A DNA stretch of 64,000 nucleotides from JAWKRB01 sp041389885 (GCA_041389885.1 JAWKRB010000013.1:151730-215729); one strand, 5' to 3'; shown: positions 9,331-19,740, numbered from the stretch's first letter. The notes: a model not told the origin generated them from the sequence alone. Made by a program: numbers and translations.

Positions 9331-10536
9331 TCAGGCGTGCTCGGGCGGGGTCAGCGACGCGCGCCGCGGCTCCCAGGAGCGCATCCACTCGACGATGGCG
9401 TCGCCGGGCATCGGGCGCGCGATGAAATAGCCCTGCGCGAGGTCGCAGCCGAGGCCGCGCACGAGCTCCCAGTCCTCGCGGTCTTCGACGCCTTCGGCGA
9501 CGGCGCGCATCCCGAGCTGGTGGGCCATCAAGACGTTGGCCTCGACGATCGCCCGGTTGGTGCGGTCGGCGTGCACGCCCCGCACGAACTGCTGGTCGAT
9601 CTTCAGCTCGTCGAAGGGCACGTCGCGGAGCTGCGCGAGCGATGAGTGCCCGGTGCCGAAGTCGTCGATGGACAGACCGATGTGCTTGAGCCGCAAGCGC
9701 GCGAGGATATCGAGGGCGGCGAGGGCGTTCTCCATCAGCCTGCTCTCGGTCACCTCGAGCACGAGCCGGCGCTGCGAGGCCCCGGCCTCGGCGATGGAGC
9801 GCACCACGACCTCGGGAAAGTCGAGGGACCGCAGGTTGGCCATGGAGACGTTGACCGCGACGTGCAGCGAGTGCCCCTGGTCGTCCCAGAGGCGCGACTG
9901 CCGCAGCGCGCCCGCGAGCACGACGCGCGTGAGGTCGTCGATGAGGCCGTGGTCCTCTGCCACCGCGATGAACTGATCGGGGAACACCAGGCCGTCGTCG
10001 GGGTGCTGCCAACGGACCAGGGTCTCGACGCCGAGCATCTGCCCGGTCCGCAGGTCGACCTTGGGCTGGTAGAAGTTCACGAGCTCGCCGTTCGCGATGG
10101 CCTGCGCCACCTCTTCGACGGGGTAGCGTCGGTGGGGCGACCGGCCCGACTTCGCGCGCGGCCGCACGCCCCCGTCGAGGATGACCTGGAGCTGCGCCGG
10201 CGTGACGGGCTTGTGCAGCGCGCCGCGGACGTCGAGCCGGTGCGCCGCGGCCAGCCTCCGCGCCGTGTCGATGATCCGCGCGTCTTCGCCGCTCAGGAGC
10301 GTGAGCCCACCCGAGTAGCGCAGGTTCGCCAGGTGGCGCACGAACTCCACGCCGTCCATCTCGGGCATCTGCAGGTCGAGGAGCACCATGTCGACCGCGT
10401 CGTCGTCGTGCGCGAGCATCTCCAGCGCGTCGGCGCCCCGGGCGAACGCGACGACGTCCGTGAACCCGAGCTTCGCGAGCTGGTGGACCACCAGATGCCG
10501 CGCCAGCTCGTCGTCATCGACCAGGACAATTCTCAT
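9331..10536 (-). CDS. Response regulator with EAL domain (c-di-GMP phosphodiesterase)
   Basis: 401 residues from ATG 10536; ten further codons upstream are open but start before the receiver domain. The receiver domain (1-115) has D7-D9, phospho-acceptor D54 (LLDLQMPEMDG), S82 and K109. The EAL domain (about 140-390) has E171 in the signature (GVETLVRW, with Thr in place of Ala), NVS, LEVTES, DDFGTGHSSL, LKID, AEGVED and AQGYFIARPM. All metal- and base-binding positions I can identify are kept, so it is likely an active phosphodiesterase. It follows the hybrid kinase by 42 bp on the same strand and is the obvious partner for that kinase's HPt domain. Confidence 0.93.
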   Translation of the reverse strand: MRIVLVDDDELARHLVVHQLAKLGFTDVVAFARGADALEMLAHDDDAVDMVLLDLQMPEMDGVEFVRHLANLRYSGGLTLLSGEDARIIDTARRLAAAHRLDVRGALHKPVTPAQLQVILDGGVRPRAKSGRSPHRRYPVEEVAQAIANGELVNFYQPKVDLRTGQMLGVETLVRWQHPDDGLVFPDQFIAVAEDHGLIDDLTRVVLAGALRQSRLWDDQGHSLHVAVNVSMANLRSLDFPEVVVRSIAEAGASQRRLVLEVTESRLMENALAALDILARLRLKHIGLSIDDFGTGHSSLAQLRDVPFDELKIDQQFVRGVHADRTNRAIVEANVLMAHQLGMRAVAEGVEDREDWELVRGLGCDLAQGYFIARPMPGDAIVEWMRSWEPRRASLTPPEHA

Positions 10537-10578
10537 GGTTGGGTCTCGTCGGGCTCCCTCCCGCACGGTCTGGCCACG

Positions 10579-13500
10579 TCACAGCTGCTCTGACAGCGCC
10601 CGCACAACTTGCGTCACGGACAATTCGAAAGGTCGCATAGAAGCCGTGACTTCGTCCAGCGCGTGGCGTTTCGCCGCGGCTTCGAGGCGGGCGCACTGGT
10701 CGGCCAGCGCCAGCGCGCCGACCGAGCGCGACGACGACTTGAGCCGGTGCGCGACGCGCCCGACGGCGGTGAGGTCGCCCGCGGAGAGCGCGCCGCGGAG
10801 GGCCTCGGCGTCGCGCTGAGCCGCCGCCCGAAACTCCGACAAGAACGTTCGAATCACCTCCGGCTCAGACCCGACCAGGGCCTCGAGCGCCTTCACGTCG
10901 AGCGTCGCGGGGGCCTCGACAGGGGCCGCGGGCAGCGACTGGCCGGTCGCCTCGAGGTCGTCGGCGGAGGAGCCCGGGCGGCCGACCCACCGCGTGAGCG
11001 TCTCCTTCAAGCGACGCAGCTGCACGGGCTTCGTGAGGTACTCGTCCATGCCGCACTGACGCGCGCGGAGCTCCTCGCCGCGCAAAGCGTTCGCCGTGAG
11101 GGCCACGATCGGCAGGTGCTCCCCGGGGGACTCCTCGCGTCGAATCGAGCGCGCGAGGGTGTACCCGTCCATTTCGGGCATGTGCAGGTCGCTGAGCAGC
11201 AGGGCGTACTGGTTGCCGCGCCACAGCCGCAGCGCCTCGGCGCCGTTGACCGCGACCTCGGCCGCGTAGCCCAGGAGCTCGAGCTGCCGGAGGATCACCC
11301 GCTGGTTGATCTCGTCGTCCTCGGCCACGAGGATCAGCCGCCCCTGCTCGCGCGCCTGCGCCGCGGTGAGCGGCGTCGTGCCCGGCTCCACCACGGGCTC
11401 CTGGGCCTCCTGGTAGAACACCTCGGGCGAGGCCCTCCCCACGGCCACCGCGACGGCGCGCAGGAGGCTGCCCTCGCGCATGTAGCTCCGGTCGAGCACT
11501 ACGAGGTTGGGCGCCACGACGCTGGCGATGTGCCGGTCGCCCTCGGTGATGCGCAGGTGCCGCACGCGGTCGTCGTCGAACACCGCCCCTCCCCGCGCCT
11601 CGTCGGAGCGGTCGAGGAGGACCACCGGCGGCGGGCGCGCGGTGGCCTCGCGCCGCCCCTCCTCCGCGCTCACGACCGTGGTGACGCGCGCCCCGGCGTG
11701 ACGCAGGTACGCGCCCATCTCCGCGGCGTCGTCGGGCTCCTGCGGGTCGACCACGACGACGCACTCGAGCCCGGCGACGTCGGGCAGCAGGCGCGGGGGC
11801 TGGTGCTCGGCCGCGACGGTCGGGAGCGTGAGCCAGAAGGTCGCGCCCTCGCCCGGCGCGCTGCGCACGTCGATGTCGCCGCCCAGGAGCTCGGCGAGCC
11901 GGCGGCAGATCGCGAGGCCCAGCCCGGTCCCGCCGAAGCGCCGGGTGGTCGAGCTCTCGGCCTGGCGGAACGAGGTGAAGAGCCGACGCTGGTCTTCGTC
12001 GGAGATCCCGATGCCGTTGTCGACGACGGTGTAGCGCAGGCGCAGCGGGTCGGCGGACGCGACCTCCACCCGCACCCGCACGCGCCCCGGCCGCAGCGGG
12101 TCGCTGCTGCTGAACTTGATCGCGTTGCCCACGAGGTTCAGCAGGATCTGCCGCACGCGCGTGGCGTCGGTCACGATGCGCCGAGGCACGTCGGGGGCGA
12201 GGAAGGTCGACAGCCGAACGCCGCGCGCCCGCGCCACGGGCATGAGCGCGTCGCGCACGTCTTCGAGGGTCTGCTCGAGGCTCGTGTCGACGTGCTCCAG
12301 CTCGAGGCGCCCGGCCTCGATCTTCGAGAAGTCGAGGATGTCGTCGAGCAGCCCCAGAAGGCTCGTGGCCGACGCGCGGATGGTGCGCACCGCCTCGGCG
12401 TCGCGCGCGCGCAGCTCGCTCTGCGCGAGCACCTCGGCCATGCCCAGCACGCCGTTCATGGGCGTGCGAATCTCGTGGCTCATCACCGCGAGGAAGGCGC
12501 TCTTCGCGCGGCTCGCCTCCTCCGCCTGCACCTTCGCGCTGCGCAGGGCCTCGTTGGCCTCCGCGAGCGCCGCGGTGCGCTCCCCGACGAGCTCCTCGAG
12601 GTGGTCGCGGTACCGCACGAGCTCCTCCGCGGCGAGGACCTCGGCGGTTACGTCTTGAGAAGAGCCGACGGCCTGCACGGGCTCTCCCGCCGCGTCGTAC
12701 TGGATGGTCGCTCGCCCGCGGATGTACTTCGGCCGCCCGCCGCGGTCGATCGCGCGCGAGGTCTGGTCGTACGGGCTGCGCTCCGCGATGGCGCGCAGGA
12801 AGGCCTCCGCGGCCGCGTCCCGGTCGTCGGGCACGAGGAGCGCGAAGGGCGGCACGCGCAGGGGGTCAGGCGCCTCGGGCTCCTCGAGGCCCAGCACGCG
12901 GTAGAAGTCCTCCGAGCGACGCATGACGCCCGTGCGAAAGTCGTAGGCCCAGCTGCAGAGCTTCGCGATGCGCTGCGCCTCGCTCAGCAGCGACTGGTTC
13001 GCGCGCAGCTCGGTGAGGTCGATCCACGCCACCATCACCTCGTCGTCGACGCGGCTGACCGATCCCTGCAGCGCGCGTTCGCTGCCGTCGGCGCACCGCA
13101 CCCGGAGGTCCGGCGACTGCAGGCGCTGCCCCTGCTCGAGCGCCAGGGTCTTGCCCGCGAACATCGCCTCGAGCTCCGCGCGGTACGCCGGGTCGGGGAA
13201 GAACCGCCGCATCTGCGCGTCGAGGGTCGCCACGTCGTCGAGGGCGTACCCGAAGAGCTCGGTGAAGGCGTGGTTCACGCGGGTGACGCGCCCCGTGGGC
13301 TCGTGCATCACGTGCATCGCCACGGGCGACGACTCGAAGAGCTCTTCGAGCCGCCGCTCGCTCTCGCGCCGGCGCTCCTCCTCCCGCCGCCGCCGCTCCT
13401 CCGCGGTCACCGACTGCGCCACGACCCCGAGAAAGCGCGAGGTCTGCCCCAGCATGCCCACGACCTCGGGCTCGAAGAAGCCAGGCGCCTCGGCGAAGAA

Positions 13501-15294
13501 GACCACCACGGCGACGACCTTCCCGTCGACGACCACCGGCAGCGACACCATCGCCTCGAGGCCGAGCGCGCGCCCGCGCTCGTGCCAGTTCGCGGTCTCT
13601 TCGTGGGTCGTGAAACCATCGATCACGACCGGGGCCACCTCTCGAATCGAGCGCCCGACGGGGCCGCCGGCGATCAGCGGCGTCGGCGCGAGGGAGTCGC
13701 CGTCGGGGGCGCCGCCGAGGGCGATCGGCCGCAGGAGCCCGGCGGCCTCGTCGACCATCGCCACCCAGCACCGCCGAAAGCCTCCCTGCTCGACCGCGAT
13801 GCGCGCGACGACCTCGAAGGCCTCGTCGCGGGTGCGCGCCTGAAAGAGCCGCTCCGAGGTCTGGTTGAGAAAGGCGTACAGGCGGTTGTACCGCTCGAGC
13901 CGCCGCTGCGTCTTGAGCTGGTGCGTGATGTCGCGGCTGAAGGCGACGATGCGCGGCGCGTCCCCCTCGCGGAGCACCGAGGCGCGCACGTCGAGGTCGA
14001 CGATGGATCGGTCCTTGTGGCGCCAGCGGGTCGTGAAGCGACCGCCCCCCTCGGCCACCGTGCCCGCGATGGCCTCCACGATCTCCCGCTCCGTGCGCGC
14101 CACGTCGAAGTCCCAGAGCGCCCGCCCGATGAGCTCCTCGCGGGTGTAGCCCGAGATCGCCAGCAGCGCGGCGTTGGCGTCGAGGATGGTCCCGCCCTCG
14201 TCGTACAAGAGGTACCCGTCGAGGGAGGTCTGCACGATCTGCGTGGCGCGCTCGGCCTCCGCGACCTGCCGCCGCGCGATCTCCTGGTGCCGCCGGAGCC
14301 ACAGCAGGCGCGCGATGAGACCGACCATCGCGAGCAGGCCGAAGATGATCCCAGCCGTCGCCACCGCGGCGACGCGCAGCGGCCGCTCGACCTCGCTCTG
14401 GTCGATCTTCGCGACGACGATCCACGGCGAGTCGGGCACGTGCGCGGCGCCGCCGACCACCTCGACGCCCCGGTAGTCGAGGCCCTCCACCGGGTGCTCC
14501 ACGCGCGCGCCCGACGCCCGATGCGCCCGCTCCATCGAGGGCATCGGCACCCGCTCGGTGAGCGGCGCGCGCTCCGGCGACATCCTCGACGCGCCCACCA
14601 CCACCGCGTTGGCGCCGTCCTGCTGCAGCAGCATCGCCTCGAACGAGCGGGCCCGAATGCCCTGCCCGTCGAGGAGCGGCAGGAGCTTCTGGCGCGCGTC
14701 GAGGGACAGGCAGACCATGCCGATCACCGGCCCGACGCCCTCCGCGGTCGCGAAGACCGGCGCCACCACGCCGAACTCCAGCACACCCGCCGCGGCGGCG
14801 TGGACCCGCACCAGCGTGGTGTGCCGCGTGCGCGCCACCACCCCGGCGACCGCCCGCACGTTGGCCTCGAGGCGGTCGTCTTCGAGCGCCATCACCGGGC
14901 GCCCCGCCGCGTCGAGGACCTGCGCGTCGCGGTAGCCGTACGCCCGCGCGGCGTCGCGCATCACCGCCCGCAGCTCGGCGACGGCGACCGCCTGCGCGGC
15001 CGGCGTGTTCCCTGGCCGCAAGACGCGTCGGACCTCCTCGTGCCGCGCGAGGAGCCAGGCGTCTGCGCGGCGCTCGTCGAGCTGCATCGCGAGCGTCGCG
15101 CTGCGCGCCCGGGCGACGCCCTGGAGGTAGTTCGCGGTGTTCTCCCGGGTCTCTCGCGCGAAGCTCCGGAAGCCCGCGACCCCCGCCGCGCCGAGCAGGG
15201 CCACGAGCGCGGCGAGCGCGCAGACGCGCCGGCGGTCGCGCGCGCGAGCCGCCCGCAGTGGGTCATGGGTGGTCGCCGGGTCGGCGTCTGTCAT
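10579..15294 (-). CDS. Hybrid sensor histidine kinase (Cache-PAS-GAF-PAS-PAS-HisKA-REC-HPt)
   Basis: 1571 residues from ATG 15294, which has a GGGGGAG ribosome site 6 bp upstream; the longer frame has no such site. Order: transmembrane helix at about 23-43, a Cache-like periplasmic domain, a second helix at about 308-334, PAS (about 350-465), GAF (about 475-635), a coiled coil, two more PAS domains (about 650-885), HisKA with H940 in SHEIRTPMNGVLG, and an ATPase domain with LLNLVGNAIKFSS, DNGIGIS and GGTGLGLA. Next come a degenerate receiver (about 1177-1290) that lacks the usual acidic pair, a full receiver with D1369 in LLSDLHMPEMDG, and an HPt domain with H1516 in AHRLKSSSRSVGA. This is a complete intramolecular phosphorelay. 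The downstream REC-EAL protein is the likely target. The ligand is unknown. Confidence 0.93.
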   Translation of the reverse strand: MTDADPATTHDPLRAARARDRRRVCALAALVALLGAAGVAGFRSFARETRENTANYLQGVARARSATLAMQLDERRADAWLLARHEEVRRVLRPGNTPAAQAVAVAELRAVMRDAARAYGYRDAQVLDAAGRPVMALEDDRLEANVRAVAGVVARTRHTTLVRVHAAAAGVLEFGVVAPVFATAEGVGPVIGMVCLSLDARQKLLPLLDGQGIRARSFEAMLLQQDGANAVVVGASRMSPERAPLTERVPMPSMERAHRASGARVEHPVEGLDYRGVEVVGGAAHVPDSPWIVVAKIDQSEVERPLRVAAVATAGIIFGLLAMVGLIARLLWLRRHQEIARRQVAEAERATQIVQTSLDGYLLYDEGGTILDANAALLAISGYTREELIGRALWDFDVARTEREIVEAIAGTVAEGGGRFTTRWRHKDRSIVDLDVRASVLREGDAPRIVAFSRDITHQLKTQRRLERYNRLYAFLNQTSERLFQARTRDEAFEVVARIAVEQGGFRRCWVAMVDEAAGLLRPIALGGAPDGDSLAPTPLIAGGPVGRSIREVAPVVIDGFTTHEETANWHERGRALGLEAMVSLPVVVDGKVVAVVVFFAEAPGFFEPEVVGMLGQTSRFLGVVAQSVTAEERRRREEERRRESERRLEELFESSPVAMHVMHEPTGRVTRVNHAFTELFGYALDDVATLDAQMRRFFPDPAYRAELEAMFAGKTLALEQGQRLQSPDLRVRCADGSERALQGSVSRVDDEVMVAWIDLTELRANQSLLSEAQRIAKLCSWAYDFRTGVMRRSEDFYRVLGLEEPEAPDPLRVPPFALLVPDDRDAAAEAFLRAIAERSPYDQTSRAIDRGGRPKYIRGRATIQYDAAGEPVQAVGSSQDVTAEVLAAEELVRYRDHLEELVGERTAALAEANEALRSAKVQAEEASRAKSAFLAVMSHEIRTPMNGVLGMAEVLAQSELRARDAEAVRTIRASATSLLGLLDDILDFSKIEAGRLELEHVDTSLEQTLEDVRDALMPVARARGVRLSTFLAPDVPRRIVTDATRVRQILLNLVGNAIKFSSSDPLRPGRVRVRVEVASADPLRLRYTVVDNGIGISDEDQRRLFTSFRQAESSTTRRFGGTGLGLAICRRLAELLGGDIDVRSAPGEGATFWLTLPTVAAEHQPPRLLPDVAGLECVVVVDPQEPDDAAEMGAYLRHAGARVTTVVSAEEGRREATARPPPVVLLDRSDEARGGAVFDDDRVRHLRITEGDRHIASVVAPNLVVLDRSYMREGSLLRAVAVAVGRASPEVFYQEAQEPVVEPGTTPLTAAQAREQGRLILVAEDDEINQRVILRQLELLGYAAEVAVNGAEALRLWRGNQYALLLSDLHMPEMDGYTLARSIRREESPGEHLPIVALTANALRGEELRARQCGMDEYLTKPVQLRRLKETLTRWVGRPGSSADDLEATGQSLPAAPVEAPATLDVKALEALVGSEPEVIRTFLSEFRAAAQRDAEALRGALSAGDLTAVGRVAHRLKSSSRSVGALALADQCARLEAAAKRHALDEVTASMRPFELSVTQVVRALSEQL

Positions 15295-15391
15295 CTCGTC
15301 TCTCCCCCTCAGGAGTCGAAGCCATGCGCGAAGATACGGCATCGTACCCCCAGCGCCCCCCCCGAGGCGAGACTTCGCCGCGGCGCGACGC

Positions 15392-16633
15392 TCAGGGCGT
15401 GGCCGCCCCGGTCGCGGCGTCGACCTCGACCCGCGCGCCCTCGAGCTGCTCGACGAGCTCGACCCGCTGCTCCTGCACGGCGAGGCGCGTGCGGAAGGCG
15501 TCGAGCAGGTCGAAGACCCGCGAGGCGCCGCTGCGGTACGACGCCTCGGCCATCTCGCGCAGCCCCGGCAGCCCGCGCATCGCGCCCTCGGCGTGGGTGT
15601 CGAGGGCGGCGCGGCGGGCCTCGAAGACCCGCACGGCTCCCTCGAGGCGCGCGCGCTGCTCCCGCTCCGCGGCGTCGAGGTTGGCCTCGGCCTGCGCGCG
15701 GGCCGCCTGCGCGCGGCGCAGCTGGGCGCTCCCTGTGTCCCACGTCGGGAGGGGCAGGGAGACGCTCCCGTAGAGCGAGCTCGAGCCGCCGTCGGTGGTG
15801 ACGTAGGCGCCGAGCCCGAGGGTCGGCACAGGCACGCGCTCGCGCTCCGCGCGCCGCACGTCGAGGCCCGCGGCCGCCGCGCGGCGCCGCGCGGCGCGGA
15901 GCGAGGCCGAGCGCGCGAGGACCTCGGGCCACAGCCGCGCGACCGAGGGAGCGGGCGCCGCGGAGGGGAACTCCCCGCGCGCCACAGGCGTCCACCCCGA
16001 GATGCCCAGCCAGGCGCTGAGCGCGGCGGCGCGCTCGCGGACGTCGGCGTCGGCGCTCGCGGCGCGGGCGTCGAGCTGCGCGGCCTCGAGCTCGACCCTC
16101 GCGACGTCGTAGGCGCTCTGCGCGCCCGCGCTCGCGCGGCCCCGCACGATGTCGGCGATGGCGTCGAGTTCGGCGCGCGTCGCCCTCAGCAGCCCGAGGC
16201 GCGCCTGCGCGGCGAGGAGCGAGACGAAGCGGCGCCGGGCCTCGATCACGATGTCGAACACCGCCGCGTCGACCTCCGCGCGCCGGGCCTCGGCCGCGCC
16301 CCGCGCCGCGTCCCGGCGCAACGCGTCGTGGCCGAGGAGGAGAGGCTGCTCGAGGGTCACCTGGTGCTGGGTGCCGTTGATCGCGTCGCTCTGCCCCTGC
16401 ACCCTGCCGTACAGACTGTAGGACAGCGTGGGGTTGGGGTAGACCGCCGCGGCCGCGACCTCGGCCTCGGCCACGGGGAGCTCGGCGCGGGCCGCCCGGG
16501 TGCGCGCGGCCTGGTCGCGGGCGTAGGCGACGAGCGCCTCGACGGTGAGCTCTCGGGGCTCGGCGGGGGTCTCCTGCGCGAGCGCGCGCCCCGCGAGGAG
16601 CCACGCGATCAGCCCGACGCGCGCGGCCCTCAC
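15392..16633 (-). CDS. Outer-membrane efflux protein (TolC/CzcC family), second system
   Basis: 413 residues from a GTG at 16633, which overlaps the pump stop codon by 4 bp (GTGA). A longer open frame upstream is only antisense of the pump gene. A signal peptide ends at about GRALAQ, without a lipobox, so unlike the first system's channel this one is not a predicted lipoprotein. TolC-type features: AAVYPNPTLSYSLYG, the long Ala-rich helices, a repeat half starting at LWPEVLARSASLRAARRRAAAAG, and YGSVSLPLPTWD. It is last in the operon adaptor, pump, channel. Confidence 0.88.
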   Translation of the reverse strand: MRAARVGLIAWLLAGRALAQETPAEPRELTVEALVAYARDQAARTRAARAELPVAEAEVAAAAVYPNPTLSYSLYGRVQGQSDAINGTQHQVTLEQPLLLGHDALRRDAARGAAEARRAEVDAAVFDIVIEARRRFVSLLAAQARLGLLRATRAELDAIADIVRGRASAGAQSAYDVARVELEAAQLDARAASADADVRERAAALSAWLGISGWTPVARGEFPSAAPAPSVARLWPEVLARSASLRAARRRAAAAGLDVRRAERERVPVPTLGLGAYVTTDGGSSSLYGSVSLPLPTWDTGSAQLRRAQAARAQAEANLDAAEREQRARLEGAVRVFEARRAALDTHAEGAMRGLPGLREMAEASYRSGASRVFDLLDAFRTRLAVQEQRVELVEQLEGARVEVDAATGAATP

Positions 16634-19600
16634 AGCGGCCCCCCCGGCTCGCCGCCCGGCGCGGGGAGCACGGCCTTGGTGATGAGCGAGTAGATGGTGG
16701 GCAGCACGAAGAGCGCGACGCCCAGGGTGGTGACCATGCCGCCGACGATGACCAGCGCGAAGGGACGCTGGGTCTCGCTCCCCACGCCGGTCCCGAAGGC
16801 CATGGGGAGCAGGCCCATCATCGCGAGCAGGGCGGTCATCAGCACGGCGCGAAAGCGCCCCGCCGCGCCGTCGAGGATGGCCTCGCGGAGGTCTCCGGGC
16901 GCCTCGGCCCGTCGGCGCTCGATGGCGCTGAGCACGAGCAGCCCCGCCAGCGAGACCTGCCCGAGGAGGGCGATGAACCCGATGGCCGCGCTCACCGAGA
17001 GCGGGATGCGCGCGGCGGCGAGGGCGAAGACCCCGCCGGTCATCGCGAAGGGCGCCGCGAGGAGCACGGCGAAGGCGCTGCGGGCCGAGCCCAGCGCGGA
17101 GAAGAGCAGGCCGAGCACCACGAGCAGCGAGAGGGGCACGATGATCTTGAGCCGCGCCATCGCGCGCTGCTGGTTCTCGAACTCGCCGGACCACACAAGG
17201 TAGTGCCCGTCGGGCGCGCGCACCCCGCGCCGCACCGCCTCCATCGACTCGCGGATCACCGACCCCAGGTCGCGGCCGGCGACGTTGAATTTCAGCGCCA
17301 TCGTGCGGCTGTTGTCCTCACGGTTGATCGACGCCCGGCCCTCCTCGACGCGGATCTGGGCGAGCTCCCGCAGGGGAACGCGCCGGCCCGCGCCCGCGGG
17401 CACCAGCAGCGCGCCGACGCGCTCGGAGTCGGCGCGCTCCTCGCGGGGGAGGCGCACGCGAATGGGCACGGGCCGCTCCTGGTCCCAGTACTCGCCCACC
17501 ACCTCGCCGGCGAAGGCCGTCTCGAAGGTGCGCTGCGCGCTCTCCATGGAGATCCCCTCGCGCGCGAGAGCGTCGCGGTCGAACTCGACCTGGAGCTGGG
17601 GCACCGTGGTGTCGCGGTAGAGGTCGAGCTCGACCACCCCGCGGATGGGGCGGAGCACCTCGACGGCGCGCTCGAGGGTGGCGCGCATCGCCGCGAGGTC
17701 GGTGCCGAAGACCTTGAGCACCACCTGGCCGCGCACGCCGCTCCCCGACTCCTCGACGTTGTCCTTGATGGGCTGCGAGAAGTTGAAGCGCACGCCGGGG
17801 ATGTCGGCCACTGCGCGGCGCATCTCGTCGATGAGACGGTCCTTGGTCAGCCCGCGGCGCCAGGCCTCGCGCGGGCGCAGGCGCAAGAAGGTCTCGCTCA
17901 TGTTCACGCCCTCGTTGTCGGTGCCGTCTTCGGGGCGGCCGTGCTCGCTCATCGTCGCCGCGACCTCAGGGAAGGCCAGCATCCGCCGGCGCACCTCCAG
18001 GAGGATCCGCTGCCCTCCCTCGAGCGAGATGCTGGCGGGCATCTCGACGAACACCACGATGTCGCCCTCGTCGAGCGCGGGGAGGAACTCGGTGCCCATC
18101 CTCGCGCCGACGGCGCCCGCGGCGAGCAGCAGCGCCAGCGCCCCCGCCAGCGGCACGGCGCGGGCCCCGAGCGCGCGCGCGGCCAGGCTCCGGTAGCGCG
18201 CGCGGGCCGCGACCAGCCACCCCGGCTCGTGCTTCGCCGCCTCGCCCGCCCGCAGCGCCGCCGCGAGGACCGCGGGCACGATGGTCATCGCGAAGACCAG
18301 CGCGCCCACCAGGGCCAGGCTGTAGGTCATCGCCAGCGGGCGAAAGATCCGCCCCTCGACGCGCTCGAGGGAGAAGACCGGGATCATCGCGGCGATGATG
18401 ATCCCCATGGCGTAGAGCGTCGGCTGGGCGACGTCGAAGGCCGCGTCGACGATCAGGGTGAAGAGCGCGCGACGGCCCGTGGGGCGGCGCACGTTCATCT
18501 CGTGGATGACGTTCTCCACCAGCACCACCGCCCCGTCGACGAGGATGCCGAAGTCGATCGCGCCCATGGAGATGAGGTTGGCGGGCAAGCCCAGGAGGTA
18601 CAGCCCGGTGAAGGCCGCCAGCAGCGAGAGGGGGATCACCATCGCGACCGCCAGCGAGCCGCGGAGCGTGCGGAGAAAGAGCCAGACCACGCCGAGGATC
18701 AGCACGAAGCCCTCGATCAGGCTGCGGTGCACCGTCGAGAGCGTCTGCGCCACCAGGTGGCTGCGGTCGTAGAAGGGCTCGATGCGCATCCCCCGGGGCA
18801 GGATGCGGGCGTCGAGCTCGCGGATGCGCGCGTGCACGTTCTCGAGCACCACAGAGGGGTTCTCGCCGCGCCGCAGGAGCACGAAGCCCTCGACCACGTC
18901 GGGCTGCAGGTCGAGCCCCACGGTGCCGCGCCGCGGCGTCGAAGACTGCACCACCCGCGCGACGTCGCCCACGGTCACGGGCACGCCCCGCTCGCTGCGC
19001 AGGACCACCCGCGCGAGGTCGCCCGCCCTGCGGTAGAGCCCGATGCCGCGCACGGTGAGCTCCTGCTCCCCCGACACGAGAATCCCGCCGCCCCGGTTCT
19101 GGCTCGCGCGGCCCACGGCGTCGGCGACCTCGGCGAGGGTCAGCCGGTGGGACTCGAGCCGCGCGGGGTCGACCTCGACGTGGAGCTCCTCGAGGTACCC
19201 GCCGAAGCTCACGACGTCGGCGACGCCGGGCACCTGGCGGAGCACCCGCGCGACGGTCCACTCCTGCGCCGCGCGGAGCTGGTAGAGGTCGTGGCGGTCG
19301 CTCGCGAGGCGGTACTGCAGCACCTCGCCCAGGGGCGTGGCGTCGGGGGCGAGCTTGACCTCGGCCTCTCGCGAGATCTGCGCCGTCGAGAGGCGCTCGG
19401 CGACGAGCATGCGCGAGCGAAAGACGTCGGCGTGGTCGTCGAAGGTGATGAAGATGAGGGCCAGGCCGAAGAGGCTCTCGCTGCGCAGCGAGATGGCGCC
19501 GGGGATGCCGTTGAGCACGCGCTCCAGCGGCACGGTGATCTGCCGCTCGATCTCCTCGGGCGCGAGGCCCGGCTGCTGCGCGATGACGTTGATCTGGAGG

Positions 19601-19731
19601 TTGGTGACGTCGGGGAAGGCCTCGACGGGCGTGCTCCGCCACGCGAAGACCCCGTACGCGGCGACGAGCAGGGTGAGCACGATCGTCGCGAGGCGACGCT
19701 CTACGCACCACGAGAGCAGGGATCGGACCAC
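16630..19731 (-). CDS. Heavy-metal efflux RND pump, CzcA family, second system
   Basis: A 1033-residue inner-membrane pump. N-terminal helix, then STPVEAFPDV and AQQPGLAPEEIERQIT as in CzcA/CusA proteins. Transmembrane helix 4 has the full DFGILVDGAVVLVEN pattern with the three acidic residues reported as needed for proton-driven divalent metal export in CzcA. Two homologous halves are seen, with the second membrane block ending in LFVLPTIYSLITK. It sits 9 bp after the adaptor gene and overlaps the channel gene. Divalent export (Co, Zn, Cd or Ni) is the usual activity for this helix-4 type, but the metal is an inference. Confidence 0.93.
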   Translation of the reverse strand: MVRSLLSWCVERRLATIVLTLLVAAYGVFAWRSTPVEAFPDVTNLQINVIAQQPGLAPEEIERQITVPLERVLNGIPGAISLRSESLFGLALIFITFDDHADVFRSRMLVAERLSTAQISREAEVKLAPDATPLGEVLQYRLASDRHDLYQLRAAQEWTVARVLRQVPGVADVVSFGGYLEELHVEVDPARLESHRLTLAEVADAVGRASQNRGGGILVSGEQELTVRGIGLYRRAGDLARVVLRSERGVPVTVGDVARVVQSSTPRRGTVGLDLQPDVVEGFVLLRRGENPSVVLENVHARIRELDARILPRGMRIEPFYDRSHLVAQTLSTVHRSLIEGFVLILGVVWLFLRTLRGSLAVAMVIPLSLLAAFTGLYLLGLPANLISMGAIDFGILVDGAVVLVENVIHEMNVRRPTGRRALFTLIVDAAFDVAQPTLYAMGIIIAAMIPVFSLERVEGRIFRPLAMTYSLALVGALVFAMTIVPAVLAAALRAGEAAKHEPGWLVAARARYRSLAARALGARAVPLAGALALLLAAGAVGARMGTEFLPALDEGDIVVFVEMPASISLEGGQRILLEVRRRMLAFPEVAATMSEHGRPEDGTDNEGVNMSETFLRLRPREAWRRGLTKDRLIDEMRRAVADIPGVRFNFSQPIKDNVEESGSGVRGQVVLKVFGTDLAAMRATLERAVEVLRPIRGVVELDLYRDTTVPQLQVEFDRDALAREGISMESAQRTFETAFAGEVVGEYWDQERPVPIRVRLPREERADSERVGALLVPAGAGRRVPLRELAQIRVEEGRASINREDNSRTMALKFNVAGRDLGSVIRESMEAVRRGVRAPDGHYLVWSGEFENQQRAMARLKIIVPLSLLVVLGLLFSALGSARSAFAVLLAAPFAMTGGVFALAAARIPLSVSAAIGFIALLGQVSLAGLLVLSAIERRRAEAPGDLREAILDGAAGRFRAVLMTALLAMMGLLPMAFGTGVGSETQRPFALVIVGGMVTTLGVALFVLPTIYSLITKAVLPAPGGEPGGPL

Positions 19732-19740
19732 GCGCGCCTC

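Noticed and set aside
10609..15801. Plus-strand open frame of 1730 codons opposite the hybrid kinase
   Set aside because: Composition is typical antisense and the minus strand holds an ordered multi-domain kinase.
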